From the NCBI GenBank assembly GCA_007922305.1, contig ML677374.1, forward strand, positions 6,149,991-6,213,990: 64,000 bases of DNA, in the 5' to 3' direction. The notes below the pieces were generated by a model. The model saw nothing but the letters and a program-made list of their open reading frames with translations, ran no database searches and had not been told where the DNA came from. The position numbers and the translations under genes are program-made. Below, piece by piece: positions 44,001 through 55,220 of the stretch (positions are counted from its first letter, which is position 1; the number at the start of each line of letters is the position of its first letter). Source of the DNA: Dermatemys mawii (Eukaryota > Chordata > Testudines > Dermatemydidae).

Positions 44001-45220
44001 AAAAGTTTGGGGTTTTTTGATGGGTGGGGTGGGGTTTGAGCACGTGATTTTCTCTCCTCTCTCTGTTAGAAGCTTAGAAGTCTTGCACTCCTCCACATGG
44101 CAAAGTCACTACAGAGGTTAAATAAAAAAATGAATGAATTTCATGTGACAGAACTGGCACTAATGAATAATAATCTTATTTTTTTAGTATAATGGAAAAG
44201 GCTTGGTAAGGTTAATAAGCTAGAAGAACCCCTGTGTATTGAATCAGTGATGGTAAGAGAACAAAAGCTACACATTTGCTAAAATAATTTTTTTAAAAAA
44301 TAACATTGACTTTCCACACCTAGTGGAGACCAAATTTTCACTTGCTTGCGTGCCTGCTCTCCCGGCATGCTAGGACCTGTCACCGTTCCGGCTCTCACCA
44401 GGACAGTGTGACTTTGATTTTTGACTGCTGGGCAATCTTTTTCATCAGATGGAGTTGGATCGTAAGGTGGAAATTAGGTGTCCCTACAACTTCCCACTCC
44501 TTCAGCTCACATGAAAATTTTGTGTCGAGGACATGTATCCACTTCCTACTGGCCCCACTGCATGAAGCTTTGATTAGCAATTATTTCTGAGATATTAAAA
44601 AACACAATAGAGGTTGCAGGACTCTGGCTTTTCCCTGATGGTTATTAAGGGAAAGGAAGACTATAGTGACAATTCAATAATTTATTTCTCCAGCTCAGTA
44701 TGTAAATTGCTTGCATAGCCCTGGGGATGATCATGCATGTATGTGCACACAAAATGTTTACGTGTGTTACTTTGTCTTCATTTGCATGGTATTAGTTGGA
44801 TGTTTCATTAGACCAAAATGTGTATATGCACTTTTTTGTTCGATCATCACAACTGTGCTGTGGTTCTTGTTTTTAGTAGTCTGTTTTCCCACCGTCAACC
44901 TCATACTGAATTATTCCTGCTTTCCTATCATGTGCATTGAGATGACACAACTTAGAGAGACTTTATGGGAGGTTAACACATGTTGGGCGCTATTGAATAA
45001 TCAGTGGTAGAAAAATGAACCTCTGAATCTAGGGCCTGAGTCTGTAAGGTACAGAATGATCTCGCCCCCATTGAACTTGTGGGAGCTAATGGCACTAATC
45101 AAAGTGAGTTAGGCGCCTTTACCTTTGAGGAGCTGAGCCTAAGAACCTTGGAGGATTGTCCCCATATTGGGAATGGAAATATAGGCCTTGCTCCTGTAAG
45201 CACCTCTGTATGTACTTAGC
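44001..45220. other. no feature recognised
   Basis: Unique sequence. Short unrecognised frames at 44342-44590 and 44711-45010. A scrap of the palindromic group (ccccattgaacttgtgggag) lies near 45066. Confidence 0.4.
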
Positions 45221-45535
45221 CAGGTCTGCCGACAGCAATTCTGGGCCCCGGGACAGAACTGTTAATGGGCCCCCTAGAAAGGGATGGCTGAGGCTTATGC
45301 AGTCCACCTGATGTCTGGGTGGTGCTGCCGGCTGAGCTGCTAGCCACATTCTTCTGGCACGGCCAGGGCTTCCATATGCCCATCTGGCTGCCTTCACCAC
45401 AGCTGGTACCACCCTGCATGTGCCTAGGAGCCCTGCAGCCCGCCTGGGCGATTTAAAAGGGCCCGAGGTTCCCCGGCCCTTTTAAATCACCTGGGCCCTG
45501 AGCAATTGCCCCTTTTGTCCCCGTCGGTGGGCCTG
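45221..45535. mobile_element. complete non-autonomous hAT element, 315 bp
   Basis: Left end caggtctgccgac, right end gtcggtgggcctg, inverted relative to each other, flanked by exact 8-bp duplication tacttagc at 45213-45220 and 45536-45543. It carries an internal perfect 14-bp inverted pair (gatttaaaagggcc at 45450-45463 and ggcccttttaaatc at 45475-45488). GC-rich inside AT-rich flanks. Frames of 67 and 97 codons on the minus strand are inside it and not genes. Confidence 0.88.
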
Positions 45536-45559
45536 TACTTAGCTTTGTGCGCATGTGAG

Positions 45560-45700
45560 TAGTCTCATTGACTGGGGGTTTGGGACTCAGTTGTGTAAAC
45601 ACTCGCACATCTGTTACATGTGCAACGTTGATCTCATTTGAAGTCCATGGAACTGCTCCCCCATGTAAAGTATGTATTTAAGTGTCTGCGCAAACATGGC
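45560..45700. repeat. imperfect palindromic repeat (gtgagtagtctcattgac group)
   Basis: gcgcatgtgagtagtctcat, tgactgggggtttgggactc, cgcacatctgttacatgtgc, gatctcatttgaagtccatg and tatttaagtgtctgcgcaaa; decayed arms. Confidence 0.4.
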
Positions 45701-45999
45701 ATTTTCCATACAAACCACCAGTCTTCAAAGATGGGAAGTCTCGGGCCTTGATCTTTTCAGTTTTAGTTTTCAAGCATTCTGGTGGCCGTGCTCAATGTTT
45801 GAGCCCCAGGGCGCTTGTGCACAGATTCTTGTCAAATGTTTTTTTTAAAATAAGCAGCAAGGAGCTGTGCAAGGTGATCCAGAGCTCTGAATTAATGACC
45901 CAAACTGAGCTTTTGCTTTGTTCATTGAAGCGATCAAAGATTGAAAGCGACTTTTAAAATCAAGACTTGTGCACATAACAATCCATGACAAGGAGTAAA

Positions 46000-46110
46000 A
46001 GTCTGAGGCAGGGGTGGCAGGGACCATCTCCCTGTCCTGTATTTGTACAGCGCCTAGCACAGTGCGGCCCGGGTCCATACCTGGAGATTCTCACCATTAC
46101 TGTAATACAG
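46000..46110 (+). repeat. SINE tail fragment (tacagcgcctagcacagtg family)
   Basis: ccatctccctgtcctgtatt, tgtacagcgcctagcacagt, gcggcccgggtccatacctg. Same family as 29688-29815. Confidence 0.65.
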
Positions 46111-46789
46111 TTTAAAAAGTCGTGTGCACAGTGCATCATGTATGTTTCTCTTCTGACAGCGACACTCTGTGTGTAGTGTCACTTGTCAGTAATTGGCTGG
46201 TGTGGCCGTTTCTCAGAGATGTTTGTGTAGGGGAAAAATAACCCACTCGCTATGCAGCCTGAATGAGTTGTAAAGTTCACCTATATCAGAGTTAGAGGCG
46301 CAAACCACTTGCCCCTTTGCTTAGATCATCGACTAAACCAAGGGTTAAAATTCTTCCATGAGCACCAATAAAGATGAATTACACATAAAAATAGCTACCA
46401 TTGGCAGAACGAACTGGCAGTTTGCAGCCAGGGGTACGTGGTATCTTAAAGTGCAGTCAGTTGTAAAGGCTTGGAAAAAAATTTCAACTGCACATTATCT
46501 GAGTGCGCTTCCATATTTTACCATGACACCGACTCTGAGACTCATTTCCCTGGGTTAAGTAGTATGGGGTGAAGTATCTGCCGCCCTCCTCTTACCTATC
46601 CATCTGCTGCGGTATTCTGGGCATTTAACCTGGAGCGCTTGCTGATGTATGACCAAATCAGAGAAAGGAGGCCGTGCTGTTTAACCCTCTCCCTTTGTAG
46701 CTGCACTTAATGAATGTCACGCGGGCCCACTATAGAAATGATGGAACATCCATTCTGGCAGCAGGAGCGGAGCCCCCCACTCAATGATA
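46111..46789. other. no feature recognised
   Basis: Unique sequence. Confidence 0.4.
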
Positions 46790-47100
46790 TGGTGAAATAT
46801 GCTGAAAATATTCACGGGAGTCTGCGAACATAAACCCATGATTATTTTTTCCCTTAAATCTCAACATTTTTAGCCATTTTATCCCTTTATAATAGAAACT
46901 CGGTTCCAAGCAGCTTCTGGTTTTCATAGGAAAAAAACCCCTATTTTCTCTTAAATTAACTATTTCAGTCCAGATGTATTAATGTGAACCAAAGCTTCAT
47001 TATTTCTACAGCCACGTCTTATCCATCTAAAAATGTCTTGCAAATAAGATCTTTGGCTGTAATGACTTCATACAGTAATTCCAAGGGCCAAATTGAAAGG
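46790..47100. promoter_or_regulatory. candidate conserved non-coding element
   Basis: cataaacccatgattatttt, ctttataatagaaactcggt, tctcttaaattaactatttc, gtattaatgtgaaccaaagc, caaataagatctttggctgt. Repeat-free. Untested. Confidence 0.3.
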
Positions 47101-47881
47101 GGAAGAAAATGGTCATGTAACTTACACACTCTGTCTCTTGCTCTGCTGGCAAGATCCTGACACCCTAACTCAAGTTGAACAGCAAGTTTCTCCAACCACA
47201 GTGCTATTGACTTCAGTGGGATTCCTTGCAGAATGAAGTACTAGACATCAGTAAAGAGGGCATAACTGATTCTAGAGCGGGATGGAAGGAACATGTAGCA
47301 GGAAAGCTAGTAACCTGCTAAAGTAAGCTAAGCTAGTTCCCATTTTCACCAACTCTCCACTCACCCATCTGATAACTGATTTCTTATTACTTTCTCCCTC
47401 TAAGTTATGCTCACTTTTGATGATGTATGGATATAACTCCATTTCCCACCTTTGAAGTTGGACCCCAATCTGCCGTTTTTTGGCTCGGTTGTTCAGCTAG
47501 AATCCAGTCTACAGTATGTATTTTTAAGGAGGAAATTCTCAGAAGGTCATGTTTGCTCATGTGTAGAGGATCTGCAGAAAGTCTTAGAGTTTCTTAGCTT
47601 TCTCTTATGCCTTATGAGCAAACAATTGATATGTCTACCTAAAACCATGCATCTCATTTCAAGGAGAGAGCATACACTTAAAAACCTGGTGGCTAACAAT
47701 CTATGAGGGACTAAACTCTGGGTAGCAAGAGAATACACAGCACTCATTTGTGTTATCTTGCTATAACTGAAGAAAAATACTAAGAATGTTAAATTACTTA
47801 CCAAACAGCTGGTGAAGTTGAGCATAATACTACTTGTGGTGCTTCGCACACAGCATCTTCCGAATGAAATCTTCTGTTTGC
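47101..47881. other. no feature recognised
   Basis: Unique sequence; a 138-codon minus frame (47963-47547) overlaps the neighbouring MITE and is not recognised. Confidence 0.4.
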
Positions 47882-48005
47882 TAGGGTTAACCAAATAGCA
47901 ACTGAGAAAAAACAGGACAAAGGGTGAGGGGTAATGGGCACCTATATGAGAAAAGTTCCCCAAAATGGGACTGTCCCTTTAAAAACGGGATGGATGGTCA
48001 CCCTA
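47882..48005. mobile_element. complete hAT-type MITE (same family as 6586-6688, inverted)
   Basis: Ends tagggttaacc and ggtcaccctA; flanked by exact 8-bp duplication ctgtttgc at 47874-47881 and 48006-48013. Body contains cctatatgagaaaagttccc, matching the reverse complement of the 6586 copy's ctttttcttatatagg. 124 bp, non-coding. Confidence 0.88.
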
Positions 48006-48013
48006 CTGTTTGC

Positions 48014-48913
48014 CCACTGGCCTGAGAGATCAGTAGAAGCTTCCCCTTGTAGCTCCGCATGCGTGTGGTGCCCTCAGCCTGTAAGGACCAATTATAGTGG
48101 AAAAGGAGGAGTTTGGCCTCTCTGGCACAGTTGAGCTGTTCCAGGCATGAATTGGGCCTATTGTTATAACCATATGGAATGTATAGTCTATCTGACATCT
48201 CTACTACTAAGATGCGCGCACACACACTGGCATTTTATGTTCTGGGATACTGAGACAGAAATGAGTCATGCCAAGCTTAGAACCCAAGGAGTCAGCTCTA
48301 TTCTGACACTATACATATATATTGCATTCTTCTCTCCTGCCACTAAACTTCCTTATGGTAGAAATGAACTACAGTTAAAACAAGGAGTTGGGGGTGAACA
48401 GCCAGGGATGTTGTTGTATATGGTTCCAGCTGTGTCTAAACAATCTGCCCTGTAGTTGTGGGGAACACTGGGTAGATTATCAGAGGAAGGTGGGAAGGAG
48501 AAGTCGTGACTATAACAAACAACGAGCAGATAACTAGTAATAACCAAGGATGACCCTTTGCACAGAATTACTGTGGAAAAAATCCCACCCCCGCCAATAT
48601 TTTCGCTGTAGAGAAATAGTGAGCGTGTGCTGTAGCCCCTTGCACTGCACGCTGCCACTCTGCCATCTTCATGAGAGTTTCTAGTGGTGAGCTGGGCATT
48701 GGCGAGAGACAAAGGCCTGGTTTGGAAACAACATGTCGGACAACAGTCCAACATTACATGCAGGAAGCGGTGGTAATGGCTTTTCATGGACTTGCCATGC
48801 GGTAACTTTCATGCAACCCAAAGTACGTGTTTGAAGATGAATTCCTGTGTGATAACTAGCATATTAAAGATGCATGAGGTTCTTACTATCCAGTTCAGGA
48901 AGGATGTTCCTCT
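48014..48913. other. no feature recognised
   Basis: Unique sequence; frames of 66-144 codons on both strands, unrecognised. Confidence 0.4.
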
Positions 48914-49325
48914 AAACTAGAGGTATGTGTACCCCTGGGGGTTCGCAAAGGTCTTCCAAGGGGTATGTCAAATAATCTAGATATTTGCCTAGTGTTACAA
49001 CAGGCTATAGAAAGACCACTAGCAAAGTGGGTACAAACTAAAATGTCATACAGACAATGACTTGTTTATAGTTCTCTATACACTATCATATGGTGACTAT
49101 CGCACTGAAATGTAAGTACAATATTCCAGTTGATTTTATTTTATTTAATTTTATGGTTAAAGTGAGAACATGAGCAATTTTTCAGTACCAGTGTGCTGTG
49201 ACATTTGTTTTTATATCTGATTTTTGTAAGCAAGTAGTTTTTAAGTGAGTTGAAGCTTGGGGTACACAAACCAGTCAGACTCCTGAAAGGGGTGCAGTAG
49301 TCCGGAAAGGCTGAGAACCACTGCA
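48914..49325 (-). mobile_element. hAT-like element, about 410 bp
   Basis: The right end agtccggaaaggctgagaac then cactgca is the inverse of the common hAT end gcagtggttctcag. The left end has tacccctgggggttcgcaaa. Internal order (catctagata..., gttacaacaggctatagaaa, caatttttcagtaccagtgt, caagtagtttttaagtgagt, gaaaggggtgcagtagtccg) follows a dispersed turtle repeat I remember. No clean duplication found. Confidence 0.65.
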
Positions 49326-50339
49326 CAAAGTGCTGTTAGCAGATCATGTCTGGGTTTGTCAATAACTATATTAAAACATGTTGTTCTTGTTATTTTCCCT
49401 TTTTATGAATTCTCTGCATTTAGCTTTTTTCCTTGCCTAATTTACAAAAATTGGCTGGCTTCGCTGGGGGCGGGGGAATAGAATATTTGTGTTGATGTGA
49501 TGTCAACCTGCGTAAATGAGCCACCCCCTCTGTATATTGTTTTGGATGTTTTTAATTGGTGCATCTTGGTGATTTGGGATCGATCCTCCCTCTTAAATTG
49601 TGTCCTTCCTTTTGGACTTGGGAGTAGTTAGTTGCTTACTAGTCAAATATACTGTATGCATCAAAATACAATAGACAAAACCCAGAGCAGAGTGGAGGCT
49701 GATTTTTAAGTTGAGCTGAAGAACTGAGTTTAAGACTCCCTCTTCTATTGAAGTGACGTGACACAGGTAGGTTATGTGAGGATCTCAGGTCCTAGTGTGT
49801 GTGTTTCAATTGGCAAATTGATTTCTAAACTAATGTGACCAGCTAAATGGTGGTGGTCCCTTTAATCCACAAACTGGACCTGTCTGGCCTTTCCCTGGCA
49901 CCCCAGAAGTCTGGGCAGAAGAGTTACCCAGCGCATTATTTTGATAAAGAACACTCGGGTCCCACTGTACATTTGATTCCAAAACATCTACTGTCTCTCT
50001 GCGCAACACTGCTGCTCCCCTACTTCACCTGTCCACTTACAAATAATAACGATGATGATTCTTGGTGCCTCTTGCTTGAGTTATCTGGTATCTTAGCGAC
50101 GTCAGGCCACGCCACTAATAACGAGCTTCCTGAAACTTTTGTGCCACCTCAGTCTCTTGCGCTTCAGAGAGAGGATTCTTTTATAATGTATATTTTAGTG
50201 TCTCGCCTAGCAGCTCCAGCTGTCTATTGTCCATTCGTTCCCCTTTCCCTCTGCTGCCCAGCCTGGCCCTTGTCGTTTGTCCGTCTTCCCTCCCTGCCCA
50301 GAGCGGGCTTGACACAATGGGTGCCCCAAGACAAATAGG
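49326..50339. other. mostly unique, no gene recognised
   Basis: Frame of 163 codons on the plus strand (49847-50338) without recognisable domain; it runs into the CpG-richer segment. Judged probably chance. Confidence 0.35.
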
Positions 50340-50690
50340 CAGCTCGTGCACATAGCTGAATATCGAGCTGTCCTCGTGCTCATCTGGAGCCAGCGCTGAA
50401 GGGAATGCTGTGAGAGCCTGCGGATAGAGGAGGGGGGGCAGGAGGGGAGATCACACTCGCCCGCTCTGCTCAGGCTGGGGTTGGCCTTATCTGACACAGG
50501 GCCTGGGGATAAAGGGTCTTCTCGCGCACAGGACTGCATTGCCAGTGCTCAGCTGCTGCAACACACTGGAAAGCAAAAGCTGCCGCTGCTAATGCACAGC
50601 ATCCGGGGCCGTGGTGGTGCACAGGAGTGAAGGAGGGGGGGTGATAAGAAGAGGTTGGGTAGGGTGGGGGGGAGAAGGGTGAGGCATGCA
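50340..50690. other. CpG-richer, GC-rich segment
   Basis: CpG is much more frequent here than in the rest of the window by eye (tatcgagctgtcctcgtgct, actcgcccgctctg, ctcgcgcaca, tgccgctgct, atccggggccgtgg). Could be a weak CpG island or a regulatory segment; no promoter elements or exon boundary recognised. Confidence 0.4.
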
Positions 50691-51110
50691 TATAAATCAT
50701 TATTGGCGAACATCTCAGCTCTTGAGCCAGGCTGTCGCTTGCTGCTGCTTGTGGTGCAGCCCAGACATAAATCATAATTCCCCTACAATAGATCCTTTCG
50801 CAGCCGCCATCAGGAAAAGTGTGTTGGTTTTATCGATTTTTTGACACCGGGGCCCTGGCAACGGCCGCTCTGAATCATTATGAAATGAAACTGATTAGGA
50901 ATTCATGGAATACTAAATAAACTTTACGAGCCTGTTGTAAGTTTTTTGATGCATGGGGAGCGGAAAATGAAAACTAATGATATAAAAATTACACAGCGTG
51001 CTGAGTATTATTATACTGCTATTGATTTGTTTCAAACTGTACATCAAAATCGAAGTATGCTGGGTGTGCTTGGCTGCCGGGCTGATGCTCAAAAGCATTG
51101 GAGGGTTTTT
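50691..51110. promoter_or_regulatory. best candidate conserved enhancer-like element
   Basis: Repeat-free and rich in binding-site-like words: acataaatcataattcccct, acaatagatcc, tttatcgattttttgacacc, tctgaatcattatgaaatga, aactgattaggaattcatgg, aactaatgatataaaaatta, tactgctattgatttg. The transition from the CpG-rich part to a TAAT/ATTA-rich part without simple repeats resembles known vertebrate developmental enhancers. Inference; alignment needed. Confidence 0.4.
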
Positions 51111-51127
51111 TAATGCTAGCTCCAGCA

Positions 51128-51143
51128 TTTTTTTTTTTTTTTT
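51128..51143. repeat. poly-T run (16)
   Basis: Sixteen consecutive T residues. Confidence 0.95.
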
Positions 51144-51634
51144 GGTCATTCCAGAAAGGTTGGGGCCACCACAGAATTGCTAAGGTGCTCTTTGCACCTG
51201 CTTATTGTTCTGCAGCCACCCTTTGCAGGTTTTCATTGACCTTTCTCCTCCCCTTTTGCATGCAGACTTTCGCCAGGAGAAAAATATATTGACAAGGATT
51301 TTAGCCTAAAGGGATAACTTCCCTCCCCTCACTGCTCTGGAGAATTTTACTTCCGTTTCTTAATAATAGATGGCTTTGTGAAGAATTTGCAAATACGTAC
51401 TTCACAAATGTGCATGCAAAACTGCACAAAGACATCACTTTGCCTACCACTGAAATGCAGCTGCCTCTGGGTTGATGAATAGCAGCTGATCATAACATCA
51501 GTTTGGGACCGGAAATGAAGAATAACTTACCCAAGCTGTTTCACCTCTTTCATTTTATGATATTCATTGTCAGACTCGATTATCAGAATGGTCTCTTCTG
51601 CCCTTAAAATCTTTGGAAATAAATCGGCAGGACC
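51144..51634. other. no feature recognised
   Basis: Unique sequence. Confidence 0.4.
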
Positions 51635-51745
51635 TGGGGGAGGCAGTGTGACATAGCGAACAGAGCCCTGGATGGTGATGCAGGCACCTCTGGTTTTGTT
51701 TCTGGCCTGCTGGATCACCTTGGGCAGGTCACTTCTGGCTTCTTT
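51635..51745 (+). repeat. MIR-type SINE fragment
   Basis: gaggcagtgtgacatagcga, acagagccctggatggtgat, ggcctgctggatcaccttgg, gcaggtcacttctggcttct follow the forward MIR 5' half. Confidence 0.7.
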
Positions 51746-51796
51746 TGAAAAGTGCTGTAACAGAACGAGATGGTATCTGGTTGCTCCTATTTTCTA

Positions 51797-51940
51797 CTAC
51801 TTACAATATGAGAGAGGGAGGGAATCAACTTAAATTAAGAGGCAACACATTTAAAACAAACGGTAAAGATGTTTCACTGTAAGGATGTTGTTGAGGCTAA
51901 TTGCTGAGGAAGAGTTGAACGGAGATTGGCCATCCTATGC
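51797..51940 (+). mobile_element. decayed CR1 LINE fragment
   Basis: agaggcaacacatttaaaac, aaacggtaaagatgtttcac and gttgaggctaattgctgagg match the region just upstream of the 3' end of CR1 in degraded form. Confidence 0.5.
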
Positions 51941-52639
51941 AATAAAGAGCTGCGCCATAATTGTGGTGAAATGAAAAGGCTCCTCATGTTTCAGGTTCAC
52001 ACTGTGAACCTGGAAAGACCTTTCATCCCATGGAATAGAATGGTCCAAGTGTGGGCCTTTAGCGGGTTTTTATTCAGCATACGTTACCATTGGAGATAGG
52101 ATAGTGGACTAGAGGATGAAATGGTTCATTACATACAGAGATAGTGATCGTCACATGGGACCTGCACCTACTGTGGTACAGTTCTTTGGCTAGCAAATAA
52201 CAGACATGAGAGTTAACATTTGCATGTAACGTTTTAGATCCATCTTGGAATAAAAGCCATCTTTGAGGGCTCTGGTTTCTTACAGCAGATATCGGAGGAG
52301 TCCGCTGCTGTCACATTATTCTTTTGGTTTTCAACATATAGATATTTTACAACATTTGAGCGCCTTGGGAAATAATTAAAAGCACCGACACCTCACCTGA
52401 CACACACAGCCGTAGAAAATCGGAGCCTTCGGGTACAGAAAAGCAACTAGTCTGCAAGAGCCAGACTTGCCCATTTTTGCAGAACTGGTAGCTTCCTTGA
52501 CACTGACATGCACCAGACCCTACAAACTTCAGCCCCTGCAAACACTTGGGCAGATGGTTGGGTTTTGCAGTTTGCATAAAAGCCATCAATATCGGGCTCG
52601 TTAGGACCAATTCTGATGTCTAGGTGTCCTCATGAAGGT
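51941..52639. other. no feature recognised
   Basis: Unique sequence. Confidence 0.35.
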
Positions 52640-53830
52640 CATTCTGACTTGGCACGTGTGCCTCTACTGATCTCAGCTGGGGGAGTATGGCATGGAGGAG
52701 AGGGGCAGTGTCAAGGTACTTCATGGTTAACAGGTGACCTCAACGTCTCATGTACCACTTGAAAGCCAATGAGCAGCCGGTGCAGACTCTGGAACACTGA
52801 AGTGGCTTCCAAGGCCTCTTCACAAAGGAGTATTTGCCTTCTGCCCCGGCTTCCATTTTGGAGCAGTAGTTCCATATTTAAAGTATGATGGATGAACCGA
52901 GGACCCGATCCTGACAGAAATGGTTGCAACCTCCTGACGAGATGATTGCCCAGCAGCTTAGAGACACTCTATGACATGGAACTTTTTAGAGGTAGGCTAT
53001 TGTGTCAGCCAACTTCCCAGCCAGTGTTGCTGGTGATCACCAGTGGATTAAACCTATCGCCCATAGATGAAACTATGATCTTGGAGAGAAGGAAGAAATT
53101 CAACAAAATCAAGAACAAGCGAGAGAGAAAATTTAAGCCACTGGATATATATAAGCTGCTGATCTGCAGGGGACTAAGCTGCCACATCCCTCAGTATTCT
53201 CTTGAGACTGTATTTTTCTGTGTGTAAACCTCACACAGCTCCCCATGCATCTCTGTGATAAACTTGGATGGCTTTTGCCTCTGTGCAAAAGGCTAAATCC
53301 TAATTTGTGATCTCAAAATTTGGGGGTGATCTAAATTCACTGAAGATGATGTTGTTGTTTCAAACCCATTTTAAAAGTTCTGTCCCATCCCTCACACATC
53401 TTCGATGTCTTGGGCTGCATGTCATGGTATCTTGGACTTGAAGGCCATCAAATCAAAGCAGCTCATCTGCACAGGCAGCCAATTGACTATCAGTCCTGTG
53501 CTCCATTCTCTTCACTTCCTCCCGCTGAACGTTGGGCCAAATGTAAGGTTTCAGTTCTCATTAAAGCCCTCAAGGAGCTCTGCCCAACTTATCTGAGGCA
53601 TCCCCTCTGTCAGCATCAGCCTGACCCCTCCCCCGCATGATAGCTGCATCCCACCGGATCAATGCGGGGGTAGGGGGGAGAGGGTTTTTTTCTGGCCAGC
53701 TGTTGCAGAACTCACCCCTAGAGAAAATCAAGGTGACCATGAATAAGAGCCCGTTCAGAAAACAGTGCAAAACCCACTCCCTGCAAAGTACACTAACATT
53801 TTAGATTCTGTTGCAGACCCACATCTAAAA
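52640..53830 (+). mobile_element. decayed LINE-like segment (reverse-transcriptase C-terminal remnant)
   Basis: One plus frame near 53520-53620 translates to RWAKCKVSVLIKALKELC then PTYLR, which resembles the 'fK..l..yKaL.gLaPpYL' region found at the C-terminal part of LINE (CR1/L2/Rex-type) reverse transcriptases. Downstream 'ctgcaaaacccactccctgc' also fits. Stops and frame changes elsewhere show it is dead. The left boundary is a guess; resemblance is by memory only. Confidence 0.35.
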
Positions 53831-53997
53831 TTTGTATCATGGTCTGTATCCCCTGAATATAGACTCTATGATATCAAATATAGTCTATGTTGTATGCTGC
53901 ATATGAAGTATAATGTGTACATACCACTCTCCTTCACTAAATAGTCAGCATTGCTCAGTTGTGTGTCATAGGCTTTATACTGCCAACCGCTAAAGGA

Positions 53998-54075
53998 GAT
54001 CTGCTAACTCAGGTAGTAGTGGGGCCTGTGCTTTTTGAGCAGGAGGCTCCGAGTTCTGTTCCTGCCGTCACCCCG
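53998..54075 (+). repeat. tRNA-derived SINE-like fragment
   Basis: gctaactcaggtagtagtgg, ggcctgtgctttttgagcag, gaggctccgagttctgttcc: A-box-like then B-box-like (gagttctgttcctgcc). Similar to 30195-30275. Confidence 0.4.
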
Positions 54076-54779
54076 AAGTTCTGAACGGCCACAGAGTGAG
54101 TCACTGACCCCAGACATTCTTTTTGCAGCTGTGGATTTTGTGACAATAATCTAGGTGATGCTGAGATTTGGTCTATTGTGAATGGCGGAATCCTTCTGAA
54201 TGACGCTAGTTTTCTGCTGTTATACCCCAGGCAATGCTGTCTCTATCTAGCAGGGCATACCTGCGCTTAGGATTTTCCTAAGATATGTATATTGAATTTA
54301 GATTTGTGCTCTTAGTACCTTCGCTCATTCATTCCGAGCCATATTGACTACATAAATTGAGTGTTACAAGTAAGAGAGTTTAGCCATTATTCTCTCGGCG
54401 ATTTGATTTAATGATCTGGTGTATGTTTTGGGGTTGGTTTGTTTGTTTTTGTGTTTGGCCATGCCTCCTGTTTTTTCCATTTTCACAGATTCTTGGTTAT
54501 CCCGATTTAGCATATTTTATATTTGCTGTTTAATGCTTTTTGCTTTGGAAAAGGTGCATTTCTCATGATCAGTTTAACTTCTGTGTGTGTGGTATGTTTG
54601 GGTGTATGTTTTTTTTTTCCTTTCCTCCCCTCTCCACTGATTATACGGAGTTAAATGCAGCTGCCTATTTGACAGGGAATATTGTATACTGTATGTGGAG
54701 TGATATACAGGTCAGTATATTACTGATGAATAAAAGTTTTCTCCGAAGGCAGCTGCTGCAGATTACTTAGTGCTTGACA
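54076..54779. other. no feature recognised
   Basis: Unique sequence with short T-runs. Confidence 0.4.
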
Positions 54780-55220
54780 TGGCGTGTCTTTGTGTCACTG
54801 TTACTGGGTGAAATTAAATCAGAACAGGAAAATATTAATTTAAAGTAGGGGATAGAGGCCGCTCGTTTCCAATTACTCTCTACCCTGTCAGCTTTATATG
54901 GGCGCAAACAAGGAAGGAGGCTGGATTAATTGCTTTGGACTCTGCCCCACTACAGGCCCAATTATAGAAACATATTGGCTCCCAGCATTATTACATACAC
55001 TGCTGTGCAGGAAATTGTGTGAAATTTTAACGGATTTCAGATGTAATAATAGAGAACACGATTCAGGACAGCATTAGCAGTCTGGGTGGAATCTTTATAG
55101 ATGGGTTAAGGTTAAGCTGTTTGGGGGTCCTTTGTGTATTAAAGGATCATCTGGTTAACCCATGTACTGGGGGCTTTTGATATTAGCCTGGGAGCAAATG
55201 GAATAAAAACATTTATCGTC
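54780..55220. promoter_or_regulatory. strong candidate conserved non-coding element
   Basis: No repeat signature; words include gaaaatattaatttaaagta, gctttatatgggcgcaaaca, ctggattaattgctttggac, gcccaattatagaaacatat, cagcattattacatacactg, gatgtaataatagagaac and tttatcgtccgacaac. Dense homeodomain- and SOX-like sites. Untested inference. Confidence 0.35.

Noticed and set aside
45119..45419. Minus-strand frames of 97 and 67 codons
   Set aside because: They lie largely inside the hAT element 45221-45535 whose ends and duplication are clear.
49847..50338. 163-codon plus-strand frame
   Set aside because: Low-complexity Leu/Pro/Ser composition, no domain, and it runs into a CpG-richer segment where stops are rarer.
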